Shown here: piece by piece, positions 20,537 through 31,269 of the stretch
Numbering within the stretch: the first letter of the stretch is position 1
Layout: each line of letters begins with the position of its first letter
Assembly (NCBI RefSeq): GCF_900148505.1
Contig: NZ_FRXO01000010.1
Coordinates: forward strand, 81,403-145,402
Reading direction: 5' to 3'
DNA: 64,000 bases
DNA from: Pseudoxanthobacter soli DSM 19599
GTDB taxonomy: Bacteria; Pseudomonadota; Alphaproteobacteria; Rhizobiales; Segnochrobactraceae
Made by a program: the position numbers and the translations under genes
The notes under the pieces: model-generated
Seen by the model: the letters and a program-made list of their open reading frames with translations, nothing else
Database searches by the model: none
Told to the model about the DNA's origin: nothing

Positions 20537-22903
20537 ATGCGTTTGCTCAACATGCGTACCGTTGACATGATGCTGAGGCGGTTGGCCCTTGCGGTCGCCC
20601 TCTCCCTGGCCACCGTTCTGGCCGCCCCGCAGATGCCTCTGCTGGGGGTGACCGCCGCATATGCGGACGTGGTCAGCAGGATCGTCGTTTCCGGATCGTC
20701 CCGTGTCGATTCGGAAACCGTTCAGGCCTACGTCACCATCAAGCCGGGCCGGCCGTTTGGCGCGGCGGATGTCGACGAGTCCCTCAAGGCGCTCTACGCG
20801 ACCGGCCTCTTCAAGGACGTGAAGATCAGCCAGCAGGGTGGCAGCCTCGTGGTTTCGGTGGTCGAGAACCCGATCATCAACGAGATCGCGTTCGAGGGTA
20901 ACAAGCGCCTCTCCTCCGAGACGCTGACCGGCATCGTCGAATCCAAGTCCCGCTCGGTGCTCACCACGGCCCGCGTCCAGAGCGACGTGCAGCGCATCAT
21001 CGATGCCTACCGCGCCAGCGGCCGGTACCGCGCGACCGTGACGCCGAAGATCATCGAGCTGCCGCAGAACCGCGTGAACCTCGTGTTCGAGATCAACGAG
21101 GGCGACAAGACCGGCGTCTCCTCCATTTCGTTCGTCGGCAACCACGCCTTCAGCGACGGCCGCCTGCGCGATGTCATCCGGACGCGTGAAACCGGTCTGC
21201 TCGGCTGGCTGCGCACCACCGACACCTACGATCCGGACCGGCTCGCGTCGGACGAGGAGCAGCTGCGTCAGTTCTACTACAATCACGGCTATGCGGATTT
21301 CCGCGTGGTGTCGGCGTCGGCGGAACTCGACCGTGAGCGCAACACCTTCTTCATCACCTTCACGGTGGACGAGGGCCCGCTCTACCGCTTCGGCGACATC
21401 AACGTGGAGAGCTCGCTGCAGTCGCTCGACGCCTCCCGCATGATGCGTGTGGTCACGACCCGCAAGGGCTCGGTCTACAGCGCGGCCGATGTCGAGAAGT
21501 CGATCGAGAACCTCACCATCGAGGCGTCGAAGGACGGCTATGCCTTCGCCCAGGTCCGGCCGCGCGGCGACCGTGACTACGAGAACCACACCATCTCGAT
21601 CACCTATTCGCTGGACGAGGGCCCGCGCGCCTACATCGAGCGGATCAACATCCGCGGCAACACCCGCACCCGTGACTACGTCATCCGTCGCGAGTTCGAC
21701 GTGGTCGAAGGCGATGCGTACAACCGCGTGCTGATCGATCGCGCCCAGCGCCGCCTGAACAATCTCGGCTTCTTCAAGACGGTGAACATCACCACCGAGC
21801 CGGGAAGCGCGCCCGACCGCGTCATCGTCAACGTGGACGTGGAAGAGCAGTCGACCGGTGAAATCTCGTTCGGCGTGGGCTACTCCACCACGGACGGCGT
21901 GATCGGCGACATCTCTCTGACGGAGAAGAACTTCCTCGGCCGCGGCCAGTATGTCCGCGTGGCGGTCGGTGGCGGCTCCTCCTCGCAGAACGCGGCGCTG
22001 TCGTTCACCGAGCCGTACTTCCTCGGCCGGCGTATCGCGGCGGGCTTCGACCTCTACGGCACCAAGCTCGACACCACGAGCTACCGGAACTACGAGCAGA
22101 AGACCGTCGGCGGCACCATCCGCTTCAACTTCCCGATCACCGAGGAATTCAACGTCGGCACCTACTACCGGCTCGACCACAACGACGTGACCGTGCCGAA
22201 CGAGTATGGCCAGATCTCCTCGGCGATCATGGAATCGCAGGGCACGACGCTGACCTCGGCGATCGGCACGACGTTCACCTACAACAAGCTCGACAGCAAC
22301 CTGAACCCGCAGGACGGCTACTACGCCAAGCTGACTCAGGAGTTCGCGGGCCTCGGCGGTGACGTGCGCTACTACAAGCTCGGCATCGACACCCGCTACT
22401 ACCAGAGCATCTATGCGGACTGGGGTCTGCTCGGCATGCTGCGCGCCCAGGGCGGTCTGATCCAGGGTATCGGGGACAACCTGAACGCGACCCAGCAGCT
22501 CTATGTGGGTGGCGACATCATCCGCGGCTTCCAGGACAACGGTATCGGCCCGCGTGACGCCTCCACCGGCGATGCGCTCGGCGGCAAGTACTTCTGGGCT
22601 GTCACCGCGGAAGCCGATGCTCCGATGCCGTACATCCCGCAGGAGCTGGGTCTGTCGTGGGCGGTGTTCACCGACGCCGGTTCGCTGTGGTCGGTCGACA
22701 AGGGCATCAACGGCGCCCACGTCTTCCCGTCGCCGGTCACGGTGGTCGAGGGCGACGATATGTCGGTCCGTTGGACGGCCGGCTTCGGTGTCCGCTGGCA
22801 GTCGCCGTTCGGTCCGCTGCGCGCCGACTTCGCGTGGCCGATCATGAAGGAGAGCTTCGACCAGACCGAAGTGTTCCGGCTCAGCGGCGGCACGCGGTTC
22901 TGA
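20537..22903 (+). CDS. bamA: Outer membrane protein assembly factor BamA
   Basis: BamA is the essential Omp85 protein that inserts beta-barrels into the outer membrane. The 788-residue product has an N-terminal signal peptide (LALAVALSLATVLAAPQ), five POTRA domains from about residue 46 to 435 (openings such as VVSRIVVSGSSRVDSETVQA, INEIAFEGNKRLSSETLTG and IERINIRGNTRTRDYVIRRE), and the 16-stranded barrel with the VRGF-type lid motif (IIRGFQDNGIGPRD) and a C-terminal aromatic signal ending FRLSGGTRF. Neighbours rseP and lpxD are the conserved order; no skp gene lies between bamA and lpxD. Confidence 0.97.
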   Translation: MRLLNMRTVDMMLRRLALAVALSLATVLAAPQMPLLGVTAAYADVVSRIVVSGSSRVDSETVQAYVTIKPGRPFGAADVDESLKALYATGLFKDVKISQQGGSLVVSVVENPIINEIAFEGNKRLSSETLTGIVESKSRSVLTTARVQSDVQRIIDAYRASGRYRATVTPKIIELPQNRVNLVFEINEGDKTGVSSISFVGNHAFSDGRLRDVIRTRETGLLGWLRTTDTYDPDRLASDEEQLRQFYYNHGYADFRVVSASAELDRERNTFFITFTVDEGPLYRFGDINVESSLQSLDASRMMRVVTTRKGSVYSAADVEKSIENLTIEASKDGYAFAQVRPRGDRDYENHTISITYSLDEGPRAYIERINIRGNTRTRDYVIRREFDVVEGDAYNRVLIDRAQRRLNNLGFFKTVNITTEPGSAPDRVIVNVDVEEQSTGEISFGVGYSTTDGVIGDISLTEKNFLGRGQYVRVAVGGGSSSQNAALSFTEPYFLGRRIAAGFDLYGTKLDTTSYRNYEQKTVGGTIRFNFPITEEFNVGTYYRLDHNDVTVPNEYGQISSAIMESQGTTLTSAIGTTFTYNKLDSNLNPQDGYYAKLTQEFAGLGGDVRYYKLGIDTRYYQSIYADWGLLGMLRAQGGLIQGIGDNLNATQQLYVGGDIIRGFQDNGIGPRDASTGDALGGKYFWAVTAEADAPMPYIPQELGLSWAVFTDAGSLWSVDKGINGAHVFPSPVTVVEGDDMSVRWTAGFGVRWQSPFGPLRADFAWPIMKESFDQTEVFRLSGGTRF

Positions 22904-22910
22904 TCCACCG

Positions 22911-22934
22911 GTGCTCCCGCTGTGGCGGGGGCAC
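22911..22934 (+). terminator. Stem-loop after bamA
   Basis: A 10-bp stem with one G-U pair (GTGCTCCCGC with GCGGGGGCAC) and a TGTG loop, 7 bp after the stop. No U-run follows, so termination is uncertain. Confidence 0.4.
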
Positions 22935-23139
22935 GAGGCTCCGGAAATCGACAGGGTGGCCGCCAGCGCGGTCACCCTTGTCGTATCAGGAGGTGCGGCG
23001 CGGCACCGGGGCGTGATCGTCCGAGGTGGCATTCCCTGCGAGGTGCGCCGCAGCCGCCGACGCTGAAAGCCTGCGGTATTCGGCGCAGGCTTCGGGAGGC
23101 GCGAATCGTGGCCGGCGGCCGGCGCGGCGGCACCGCGTC

Positions 23140-23187
23140 GATCTGAACGGTCGGGATCTGCTCCGGGACACGAATCAGAGCGTTTCC
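23140..23187 (-). repeat. Dispersed palindromic repeat, degraded half copy D
   Basis: In reverse complement it reads GGAAACGCTCTGATTCG, then GGAGCAGATCC, then CGTTCAGATC, matching the right half of copies A-C (CGCT-x-x-GATTCAA, GAGCATATCC, GTTCAGATC) with many changes. Confidence 0.5.
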
Positions 23188-23296
23188 TGCAAGCCGGATG
23201 TTCCCGTTCGGCCGCAGGGCGCTCCGGACAATCCGATACGGCATCCTGCAGGCGCACCCGGCGTGCGGCGATGCCGTCGCAGCCGATGGCGTTTTG

Positions 23297-24364
23297 ATGA
23301 CTGATCCCGTTTTCTTCACCGTTCCCGAGCCCATGACGATCGAACGGCTGGCCGAGATCGGCGGCGGCCGGGTGGTGCGGGGCGATCCCGGCCTGTTCGT
23401 GGCCTCCGTCGCTCCGCTCGACGAGGCCGGCCCGAGCCATCTCAGCTTCATCGACAATCCGCGCTATCTCGGCCAACTGGCGGAGACGCGGGCGGCGGCG
23501 GTGTTCTGCCCGCCGAAGTTCGTCGACCGCGTTCCCGAAGCCACCGCCGTCATCGAGGCGCGGCAGTCCTATCGCGCCTTCGCGAAGGCGACCGCCGCGC
23601 TCTATCCGGAAGCGATGCGCCCCGTCGGCGTCATCCGCGGCAGCGACGTTTCACCGGCTGCCCATGTCGATCCGACGGCGACGCTCGAGGAGGGCGTGGT
23701 GGTCGAGGCCGGCGCCGTGGTCGGCCCGCGGGTGGAGATCGGCGCGGGGACCATTATCGCCGCCACGGCGGTCATCGGGGCCGGGGTCCGGATCGGCCGG
23801 CACGGCTATATCGGGCCGGGTGCCGTCGTCCAGCATGCGCTCGTCGGCGACCGCGTCATCATCCATCCCGGCGTGCGCATCGGGCAGGACGGCTTCGGCT
23901 TCGCCATGGGCGCCGGAGGTCATCTGAAGGTGCCGCAGATCGGCCGGGTCGTGGTGCAGAACGATGTCGAGATCGGGGCCAACACCACCATAGACCGTGG
24001 CGCCAACCGCGATACGATCATCGGTGAGGGCACGAAGATCGACAATCAGGTTCAAATCGGCCACAACGTCGTCGTCGGGCGCCACTGCGTGATCGTCTCG
24101 CAGGTCGGCATCTCCGGGTCGACGGTGTTGGAGGATTATGTCGTGCTGGCCGGCAAGGTGGGCCTCTCCGGTCACCTCAAGCTCGGGACCGGCGCCCAGG
24201 TCGGCGGCGGCAGCAATGTCGCCCACGACATCCCGGCCGGAGAGCGCTGGATGGGAACGCCCGCCCAGCCCATCCGGGAGTGGACACAGGAGAAGCGGGT
24301 CGTCGCAGAGCTTGCCAAGGCAAGGCGCACCCGGGACACGAAGGACGAGGAGCCGACACGTTGA
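23297..24364 (+). CDS. lpxD: UDP-3-O-(3-hydroxyacyl)glucosamine N-acyltransferase
   Basis: LpxD adds the second hydroxyacyl chain, on nitrogen, in lipid A synthesis. The 355-residue protein has an N-terminal uridine-binding domain (to about residue 105: [16 protein letters not shown]) and a left-handed beta-helix of hexapeptide repeats ([20 protein letters not shown] and so on). The catalytic His is in [16 protein letters not shown], and a helical C-terminal tail follows. The ATG at 23297 gives the usual start; its TGA stop overlaps the TTG start of fabZ. Confidence 0.95.
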   Translation: MTDPVFFTVPEPMTIERLAEIGGGRVVRGDPGLFVASVAPLDEAGPSHLSFIDNPRYLGQLAETRAAAVFCPPKFVDRVPEATAVIEARQSYRAFAKATAALYPEAMRPVGVIRGSDVSPAAHVDPTATLEEGVVVEAGAVVGPRVEIGAGTIIAATAVIGAGVRIGRHGYIGPGAVVQHALVGDRVIIHPGVRIGQDGFGFAMGAGGHLKVPQIGRVVVQNDVEIGANTTIDRGANRDTIIGEGTKIDNQVQIGHNVVVGRHCVIVSQVGISGSTVLEDYVVLAGKVGLSGHLKLGTGAQVGGGSNVAHDIPAGERWMGTPAQPIREWTQEKRVVAELAKARRTRDTKDEEPTR

Positions 24365-24882
24365 CGGTCGACGGACAACACGAAACCACGATCGGCGGGG
24401 AAACCGCCGTCGCGAGCCCGGCGGCCGAACAGCCGAAGACACTCGGCGCCGCCGACATCCACGCCATCCTGAAGATGCTGCCCCACCGCTATCCGTTCCT
24501 GATGGTGGACCGCATCGCCGAGATGTCGGGCGACGACTCCTGCATCGGCTACAAGAACGTCACGTTCAACGAGCCGCATTTCCAGGGGCATTTTCCGTCG
24601 CAGCCGGTGATGCCGGGCGTGCTTCTGATCGAGGGCATGGCGCAGACCGCCGGCGCCCTCTGCATCTATGCCCGCACCGACAAGGGCAGCCCGAGCCTCG
24701 TCTATCTGATGACGGTCGATGCCGCGAAGTTCCGCAAGCCGGTCGTGCCCGGCGACGTGGTCGAGTACCACGTCAAGAAGGTGCGCAACCGCGGCAATAT
24801 CTGGAAATTCCACTGCGACGCGATCGTGGCCGGCGCCAAGGCGGCCGAGGCCGACATCAGCGCCATGCTGGTCGACGCGTGA
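24361..24882 (+). CDS. fabZ: 3-hydroxyacyl-[acyl-carrier-protein] dehydratase FabZ
   Basis: FabZ dehydrates 3-hydroxyacyl-ACP in fatty acid synthesis and competes with LpxA and LpxD for hydroxyacyl-ACP. The hot-dog fold motifs are [17 protein letters not shown] and the active-site segment [20 protein letters not shown] (His and, further on, Glu in LLIEGMAQ). The start is inferred as TTG at 24361 because GAGGAG lies about eight bases before it; this gives 173 residues with a roughly 25-residue extension. TTGA overlap with lpxD and TGATG overlap with lpxA point to coupled translation. Confidence 0.94.
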   Translation: MTVDGQHETTIGGETAVASPAAEQPKTLGAADIHAILKMLPHRYPFLMVDRIAEMSGDDSCIGYKNVTFNEPHFQGHFPSQPVMPGVLLIEGMAQTAGALCIYARTDKGSPSLVYLMTVDAAKFRKPVVPGDVVEYHVKKVRNRGNIWKFHCDAIVAGAKAAEADISAMLVDA

Positions 24883-25739
24883 TGACGGGGGTCTCCGTGG
24901 AGACTGATGCGCAGAGTGCCCCGACCGTCGTCCACCCGACGGCGATCGTCGAGCCCGGTGCGCGGCTCGGCGCCGGCGTCCGGATCGGCCCGTTCAGCAT
25001 CATCGGCCCCGAGGTCGAACTCGGCGACGGTGTGACGGTCGAATCGCATGTGGTCATCCAGGGCCGCACCGCGATCGGCAAGGGATGCCGCATCTTCCCG
25101 TTCGCCGCCATCGGCCTGCAGCCCCAGGACCGCAAGTTCAAGGGCGAGGCGAGCGCGCTCTCCATCGGCGCCGACACCGTCATCCGCGAGTATGTGACTG
25201 TGAACACCGGCACCGAAGGCGGCGGGATGATGACCCGGATCGGCGAGCGCTGCCTCTTGCTCGCCCACGCCCACGTCGGCCACGACTGCCAGATTGGCAA
25301 CGGCGTGCTTCTCGTCAACAACGTGCTGCTCGGCGGCCATGTCGAGATCGGTGACCATGCCAGCCTCGGCGGCGGCTCCGCGGTGCACCAGTTCGTGCGC
25401 ATCGGTGCCTATGCGTTCCTCGGCGGCCTTGCTGGTCTCGAGCACGACCTGATCCCGTTCGGCATGGCGATTGGCAACCGCGCGCACCTCGCCGGCCTGA
25501 ACCTCGTCGGCATGAAGCGCCATGGATTCCCGCGCGAGGATATTCACGCCGTACGCAGTGCCTATCGCGCGCTCTTCGCCGAAAGCGGCACGCTGGCATC
25601 GCGCACCGAAGCCGTCGCCGCGTCCTCCGGGCATGTGAAGCCGGTTGCGATGGTGACGGATTTCATCCGCGCGGGCGGCCACCGCTCGCTGTGCACGCCG
25701 TTGTCCGGCAACGGCGGTGCGGCAGACGACGAGGCCTGA
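24882..25739 (+). CDS. lpxA: Acyl-ACP--UDP-N-acetylglucosamine O-acyltransferase
   Basis: LpxA performs the first step of lipid A synthesis, acylating UDP-GlcNAc at the 3-OH. The 285-residue protein is a left-handed beta-helix with the catalytic His in LLLAHAHVGHDCQIGN, the ruler segment downstream (GGHVEIGDHASLGGGSAVHQ), and the C-terminal helical domain (VGMKRHGFPREDIHAVRSAY). The N-terminus is slightly extended (about 15 residues before VVHPTAIV). The ATG overlaps the fabZ stop by one base. Confidence 0.95.
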   Translation: MTGVSVETDAQSAPTVVHPTAIVEPGARLGAGVRIGPFSIIGPEVELGDGVTVESHVVIQGRTAIGKGCRIFPFAAIGLQPQDRKFKGEASALSIGADTVIREYVTVNTGTEGGGMMTRIGERCLLLAHAHVGHDCQIGNGVLLVNNVLLGGHVEIGDHASLGGGSAVHQFVRIGAYAFLGGLAGLEHDLIPFGMAIGNRAHLAGLNLVGMKRHGFPREDIHAVRSAYRALFAESGTLASRTEAVAASSGHVKPVAMVTDFIRAGGHRSLCTPLSGNGGAADDEA

Positions 25740-25746
25740 GCCTGCC

Positions 25747-26628
25747 ATGTCCGTTGCCGCGGAACAGACGCTGCTCGCCATCGTGGCCGGCGGCGGAAAG
25801 CTCCCCGCCGATGTCGCCGCATCCGTCGCCCGTACGGGACGGCGGATGCTGATCGTCGCGGTTCGCGGCGAAGCGGATCCTGAGGCGCTGGCCGGGTTCG
25901 ATCCGGTCTGGGTCGAATGGGGTCAGGTCGGGCGCATGTTCGAGATCCTCGCCCGCGAGGGCGCGCGCGACACGCTGCTGGTGGGCTCCATCCTCCGCCG
26001 GCCGGACTTCCGGGCCATCGCCGGCGATTTCGGCACTTTGCGGCGGCTCCCCCGCATCATCTCAGCCATCGTCGGTGGCGACGACACGGTGCTGACGGGC
26101 GTGATCCGCATCTTCGAGCGCGAGGGCCTGCACATCGTCGGCATCGGCGATGTCGCGCCGGAACTGCTGATTGGCCTCGGTCCCCAGGGCCGGCGCAAGC
26201 CGGACACCGCGGCGAAGGAAGCGACCGACTCTGCTGCTGCCGCCGTCAAGGCTCTTGGCCATCTCGATGTCGGCCAGGCGGCCGTGGCGCTCGGCCGCCG
26301 GGTCGTCGCGATCGAAGGCGCCGAGGGCACGGACGCGATGCTGACGCGCGTCGCCGAACTGCGCGCGATCGGCCGCATCGGCCGCGGCGATCATGTCGGC
26401 GTGATGTTCAAGGGGGCCAAAACGAGCCAGGACCTGCGCGTCGACCTGCCGACCATAGGCCCGCAGACTGTCAAGTTCGCCGCAGACGCCGGCCTTGCCG
26501 GCATCGCCGCCGAGGCGGGCCGGGTGGTGATGGTCTCGCGCGACGAGACGCTGGCTCTCGCCGACGAGCGCGGTCTGTTCATCGCCGGCGTTCCGTCATC
26601 GAAGGCTGTGCCGTGGCCGAACGCTTGA
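25747..26628 (+). CDS. lpxI: UDP-2,3-diacylglucosamine diphosphatase LpxI
   Basis: LpxI (DUF1009) hydrolyses UDP-2,3-diacylglucosamine to lipid X; it replaces LpxH in many alphaproteobacteria. The 293-residue product starts MSVAAEQTLLAIVAGGGKLP, has the conserved GDDTVLTGVIRIFEREGLHI, the central AAKEATDSAAAAVKALGHLDVGQA and the catalytic-domain AIEGAEGTDAML, and ends with RVVMVSRDETLALADERGLFIAG. Seven bases separate it from lpxA. It sits in the classic lpxA-lpxI-lpxB order. Confidence 0.94.
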   Translation: MSVAAEQTLLAIVAGGGKLPADVAASVARTGRRMLIVAVRGEADPEALAGFDPVWVEWGQVGRMFEILAREGARDTLLVGSILRRPDFRAIAGDFGTLRRLPRIISAIVGGDDTVLTGVIRIFEREGLHIVGIGDVAPELLIGLGPQGRRKPDTAAKEATDSAAAAVKALGHLDVGQAAVALGRRVVAIEGAEGTDAMLTRVAELRAIGRIGRGDHVGVMFKGAKTSQDLRVDLPTIGPQTVKFAADAGLAGIAAEAGRVVMVSRDETLALADERGLFIAGVPSSKAVPWPNA

Positions 26629-26695
26629 ACCGGAGCCCGAGCCTTCGGGTGTTCCGCGCCGGAAGGGCAGGGCCGTGAGCACGCGGGAGATCGAC

Positions 26696-27910
26696 ATGCC
26701 GGAGACGAACCCGCCGCACCGTGTGCCGCTTGAGGGCCGCCCGCTGCGCCTCTTCATCGTGGCCGGCGAGGAATCCGGCGATCAACTCGGCGCGGCGTTG
26801 ATCCGCGCGCTGCCCGGCGTGATCGACGGTCCGGTGGAGTTCGCCGGCATCGGCGGCGAGCGCATGGCGCGGGCCGGCGTCGCCTCGCTGTTTCCGCTGT
26901 CCGATATCGCCGTGATGGGCATGACGGAGGTGCTCGCGCGCCTGCCGACGATTCTGCGCCGCATCCGGGAGGCGGCGGATGCGGCGATTGCCGCCGAGCC
27001 GGATGCGGTCATCATCATCGACAGCCCAGACTTCACCCACCGGGTGGCGAAGCGCATCCGCAAGGCCCGGCCGGATCTGCCGATCGTGGACTATGTCAGC
27101 CCGTCGGTGTGGGCGTGGCGGCCCGGCCGGGCGCGCAAGATGGCGGCCTATGTCGACCACCTGCTGGCGATCCTGCCGTTCGAGCCCGACGCGCATCGCC
27201 GCCTCGGCGGCCCGCCGTGCACCTATGTCGGCCACCCGCTGCTCGATCATCTGGCCGAGTTGCGCCCGGCCCCCGGCGAGCGGGCGCGGCTCGGCGACGG
27301 TCCGCCGGTTCTGCTCGTCCTGCCCGGCAGCCGGCGCAGCGAAGTGTCGCGCCTCATGGAGGATTTCGGCCGGACACTGCCGCTGATCGTCGCTCGGACC
27401 GGGCCGCTTGAGGTGCTGCTGCCCGCGGTTCCCCATCTCGCCGACCGGATCGAGGCGGAGACCGCCGGCTGGCCGGTCAAGCCGGTCGTGGTGCGCGGCG
27501 AAGCCGGCAAGCGCGCGGCATTCCGGCGCGCCCACGCCGCGCTCGCGGCGTCCGGCACCGTGTCGCTGGAACTCGCACTCGCCGGGGTTCCGATGGCGAT
27601 CGCCTACCGGCTCGATGCGATCTACCGCCAGCTCAAGAAGCTGAACCGGGTGCTGAAGCTCGCCAGGGTCGGCTCGATGGTGCTGCCGAACATCATACTC
27701 GGCGAGAACGTGGTGCCGGAATTTCTCGACGACGACGCGGCGCCTGAGAAGCTTGCCGATGCGGTCGTGCCGCTCTTGTCGGACAGCCCCGAGCGGCGGC
27801 GGCAGGTCGAAGCCTTCGCCACGCTCGATACGGTCATGCGGCTCGAAGGCGGCATTTCCCCAAGCCGCAAGGCGGCCGAAGTCGTGGCGGACGTGCTGCA
27901 CCGCCGTTGA
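26696..27910 (+). CDS. lpxB: Lipid-A-disaccharide synthase
   Basis: LpxB is a GT19 glycosyltransferase that joins UDP-2,3-diacylglucosamine and lipid X into the lipid A disaccharide on the inner face of the membrane. Motifs are LFIVAGEESGDQLGAALI at the N-terminus, YVSPSVWAWRPGRARKMAAY and FEPDAHRRL with YVGHPLLDH, LPGSRRSEV, and ALAASGTVSLELALAGVPMA. About 404 residues from the ATG at 26696 (GGGAGA upstream); a GTG at 26675 would add seven residues. Last gene of the lipid A run; a repeat and then the convergent gltA terminator follow. Confidence 0.94.
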   Translation: MPETNPPHRVPLEGRPLRLFIVAGEESGDQLGAALIRALPGVIDGPVEFAGIGGERMARAGVASLFPLSDIAVMGMTEVLARLPTILRRIREAADAAIAAEPDAVIIIDSPDFTHRVAKRIRKARPDLPIVDYVSPSVWAWRPGRARKMAAYVDHLLAILPFEPDAHRRLGGPPCTYVGHPLLDHLAELRPAPGERARLGDGPPVLLVLPGSRRSEVSRLMEDFGRTLPLIVARTGPLEVLLPAVPHLADRIEAETAGWPVKPVVVRGEAGKRAAFRRAHAALAASGTVSLELALAGVPMAIAYRLDAIYRQLKKLNRVLKLARVGSMVLPNIILGENVVPEFLDDDAAPEKLADAVVPLLSDSPERRRQVEAFATLDTVMRLEGGISPSRKAAEVVADVLHRR

Positions 27911-27955
27911 AGCGGGTCTGCGGGGCGCGAGCGAGATCCCGCGACGCCGGGACTT

Positions 27956-28071
27956 AGAGCGCTTTCCGATCTGATGGAATCATCAGATCGACGAGAAATC
28001 GCTCCAGATTCAAAAGCTTGAGCATATCCTTGTCGTTCAGATCGGCTCGATCTGAACGGGTTATGCTCCAG
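27956..28071 (+). repeat. Dispersed palindromic intergenic repeat, copy B
   Basis: About 116 bp with two internal hairpins: CGATCTGATG-gaat-CATCAGATCG near 27967-27991 and GTTCAGATCG-gct-CGATCTGAAC near 28034-28056, separated by an unpaired core (AAATCGCTCCAGATTCAAAAG, then CTTGAGCATATCC). It lies between the convergent ends of lpxB and gltA. Confidence 0.85.
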
Positions 28072-28104
28072 GAATTCAGGACATCGGGATGGGTTGCGGC
28101 GGGG

Positions 28105-28139
28105 CGCAAAAGAAAACGGCCGGGATCGCTCCCGGCCGT
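28105..28139 (-). terminator. Rho-independent terminator of gltA
   Basis: Read on the minus strand, a perfect 10-bp stem ACGGCCGGGA/TCCCGGCCGT (28130-28139 with 28116-28125) with a 4-nt loop is followed by TTTTCTTTTG, 29 bp after the gltA stop. Confidence 0.85.
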
Positions 28140-28167
28140 GTGTTGGTCCATGCCTGACGGCGCCGTC

Positions 28168-29460
<1,293 letters not shown>

Positions 29461-29662
29461 CGCGCCTACCTCTTTCGAACACGCCGTTCGCAGGATTCCA
29501 AGGGCTGGAATCGAGTTCGCCTGGATCCCCAAAGATTTGGAAGGACTTATGCGGGCAGGGGAGCGGGCGAGGCGGAAATTGATGGTACCGCAGCTTGGGT
29601 ATCTTATTTGTGGCAGTGCCGCAAGCGCACACCGCGGTGCGGCACTGCAACCTTCGGGGGGC

Positions 29663-31084
29663 TCAGGCGGCCTGATCGGCGATGCGTACGAGGCTTTCTT
29701 CCCGGCCGAGGACCGCAAGGACGTCGAAAATGCCCGGAGAGGTGGAGCGACCCGTCAGCGCGGCACGCAAAGGTTGGGCGACCTTGCCGAGCTTGAGGCC
29801 ATGGGCCTCGGCATAGGCGCGCACCGCGCCTTCGGTCGCCGCCGCATCCCAAGCCGGCAGGGCGGCGAAGGCGGCATGGAGATCGCCAAGCAGCGCCCGC
29901 GCATCGCCCGCCAGGAGCCCCGCCGCCTTCTCGTCGAGCGCCAGCGGACGATCGGCCCACAGGAACGATGCGCTGTCGAGCAGTTCCGCCAAAGTCTTGG
30001 CGCGCTCCTTCAGTCCGGGCAGCGCGGCGCGGATCTGCGCGGAGAGTTCCGGCGTCATGCGGGCAGCGAGTTCCGGCCCGCCGGGCAGGTAGGGCAGGGT
30101 CTCGATGAAGATCGCGAACAGCGCGTCGTCGTCCGTGGCGCGCAGATAGTGGCCGTTGAGGTTCTCGAGCTTGGCGAAGTCGAAGCGCGAGGGCGACCGG
30201 CCGATGGCGTCGAGGTCGAACCACGCGCTCATCTCCTCGGTCGACATGATCTCGGTGTCGCCGTGGCTCCAGCCGAGGCGGACGAGATAGTTGCGCATCG
30301 CCGCCGGCAGGTAGCCCATGGCGCGATAGGCGTCGACGCCGAGCGCGCCGTGGCGCTTGGAAAGCTTGGCGCCGTCCGGACCGTGGATCAGCGGAATGTG
30401 GGCCATCACCGGAACGTGCCAGCCGAGCGCCTGATAGAGAATGGTCTGGCGGGCGCCGTTGGTCAGGTGGTCGTCGCCGCGGATGATGTGGGTCACGCCC
30501 ATGTCGTGGTCATCGACCACGACGGACAGCATGTAGGTCGGCGTGCCGTCCGAGCGCAGGATGACGAAATCGTCGAGGTCCTTGTTCGGGAAGGCGACGC
30601 GGCCCTGCACCTGGTCGTCCACCACCGTCTCGCCGTCCTGCGGCGACTTGATGCGGATCACCGGCTTCACGCCGGTGGGCGCTTCCGCGGGCAGGCGGTC
30701 GCGCCAGCGGCCGTCATAGCGCGGCGGGCGTCCCTCGGCGCGGGCGGTCTCGCGCATCTCCACCAGTTCCTCGGGCGTCGCATAGCAGTGATAGGCCCGG
30801 CCCGCGGCGACCAGGCCCTCGGCCACCTCGCGGTGGCGCCCGGCACGGGCGAACTGGAAGACCGGATCGCCGTCCCAGTCGATGCCGAGCCACTTCAATC
30901 CGTCGATGATCGCGTCGATCGCGGCATCCGTGGAGCGTTCGCGGTCGGTGTCCTCGATGCGCAGCAGCATCTTGCCGCCGGTGTGGCGGGCATAAAGCCA
31001 GTTGAACAGCGCCGTGCGGGCGCCGCCGATGTGCAGGAAGCCGGTCGGCGACGGAGCGAAGCGGGTGATGACGGTCTCGGTCAT
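29663..31084 (-). CDS. gltX: Glutamate--tRNA ligase
   Basis: Class I aminoacyl-tRNA synthetase that charges tRNA-Glu, and in many alphaproteobacteria also tRNA-Gln before GatCAB amidation. The 473-residue protein has the HIGH-type motif [20 protein letters not shown] at residues 8-27 and the KMSKS-type motif [15 protein letters not shown] near 245. The start [11 protein letters not shown] is the normal family start. Many relatives carry two gltX genes; only one is visible here. It is divergent from comEC. Confidence 0.96.
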   Translation of the reverse strand: MTETVITRFAPSPTGFLHIGGARTALFNWLYARHTGGKMLLRIEDTDRERSTDAAIDAIIDGLKWLGIDWDGDPVFQFARAGRHREVAEGLVAAGRAYHCYATPEELVEMRETARAEGRPPRYDGRWRDRLPAEAPTGVKPVIRIKSPQDGETVVDDQVQGRVAFPNKDLDDFVILRSDGTPTYMLSVVVDDHDMGVTHIIRGDDHLTNGARQTILYQALGWHVPVMAHIPLIHGPDGAKLSKRHGALGVDAYRAMGYLPAAMRNYLVRLGWSHGDTEIMSTEEMSAWFDLDAIGRSPSRFDFAKLENLNGHYLRATDDDALFAIFIETLPYLPGGPELAARMTPELSAQIRAALPGLKERAKTLAELLDSASFLWADRPLALDEKAAGLLAGDARALLGDLHAAFAALPAWDAAATEGAVRAYAEAHGLKLGKVAQPLRAALTGRSTSPGIFDVLAVLGREESLVRIADQAA

Positions 31085-31269
31085 CCGTGTCCTCGAACGA
31101 GCAGGGGGCGCAGAGAACGCGCGGAAAGGCTGCGGGCGCGAACGCCACCCGGCATGGGCGCGGCGGATGGCGGTCGGCGCGCGTTCCTGTAGCATGGCTT
31201 GGCCGGCGCGCCAAAGATGCGGGAACGCGGCCCTGCATCGCGGCCGGCGCACCGCAGCCCGGGTGGCAC

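Larger units (their letters stand above)
22904..23296. other. bamA-lpxD gap: stem-loop and half a palindromic repeat, no gene
   Basis: At this position enterobacteria have skp; here there is no reading frame for it. The gap contains a 10-bp stem-loop (22911-22934) and a degraded repeat (23140-23187). The rest is featureless. Confidence 0.45.

Noticed and set aside
20405..23476. Minus-strand open frame of 1023 codons opposite bamA
   Set aside because: Shadow frame. Its composition mirrors bamA codon bias and it crosses the bamA-lpxD gap without any start signal.
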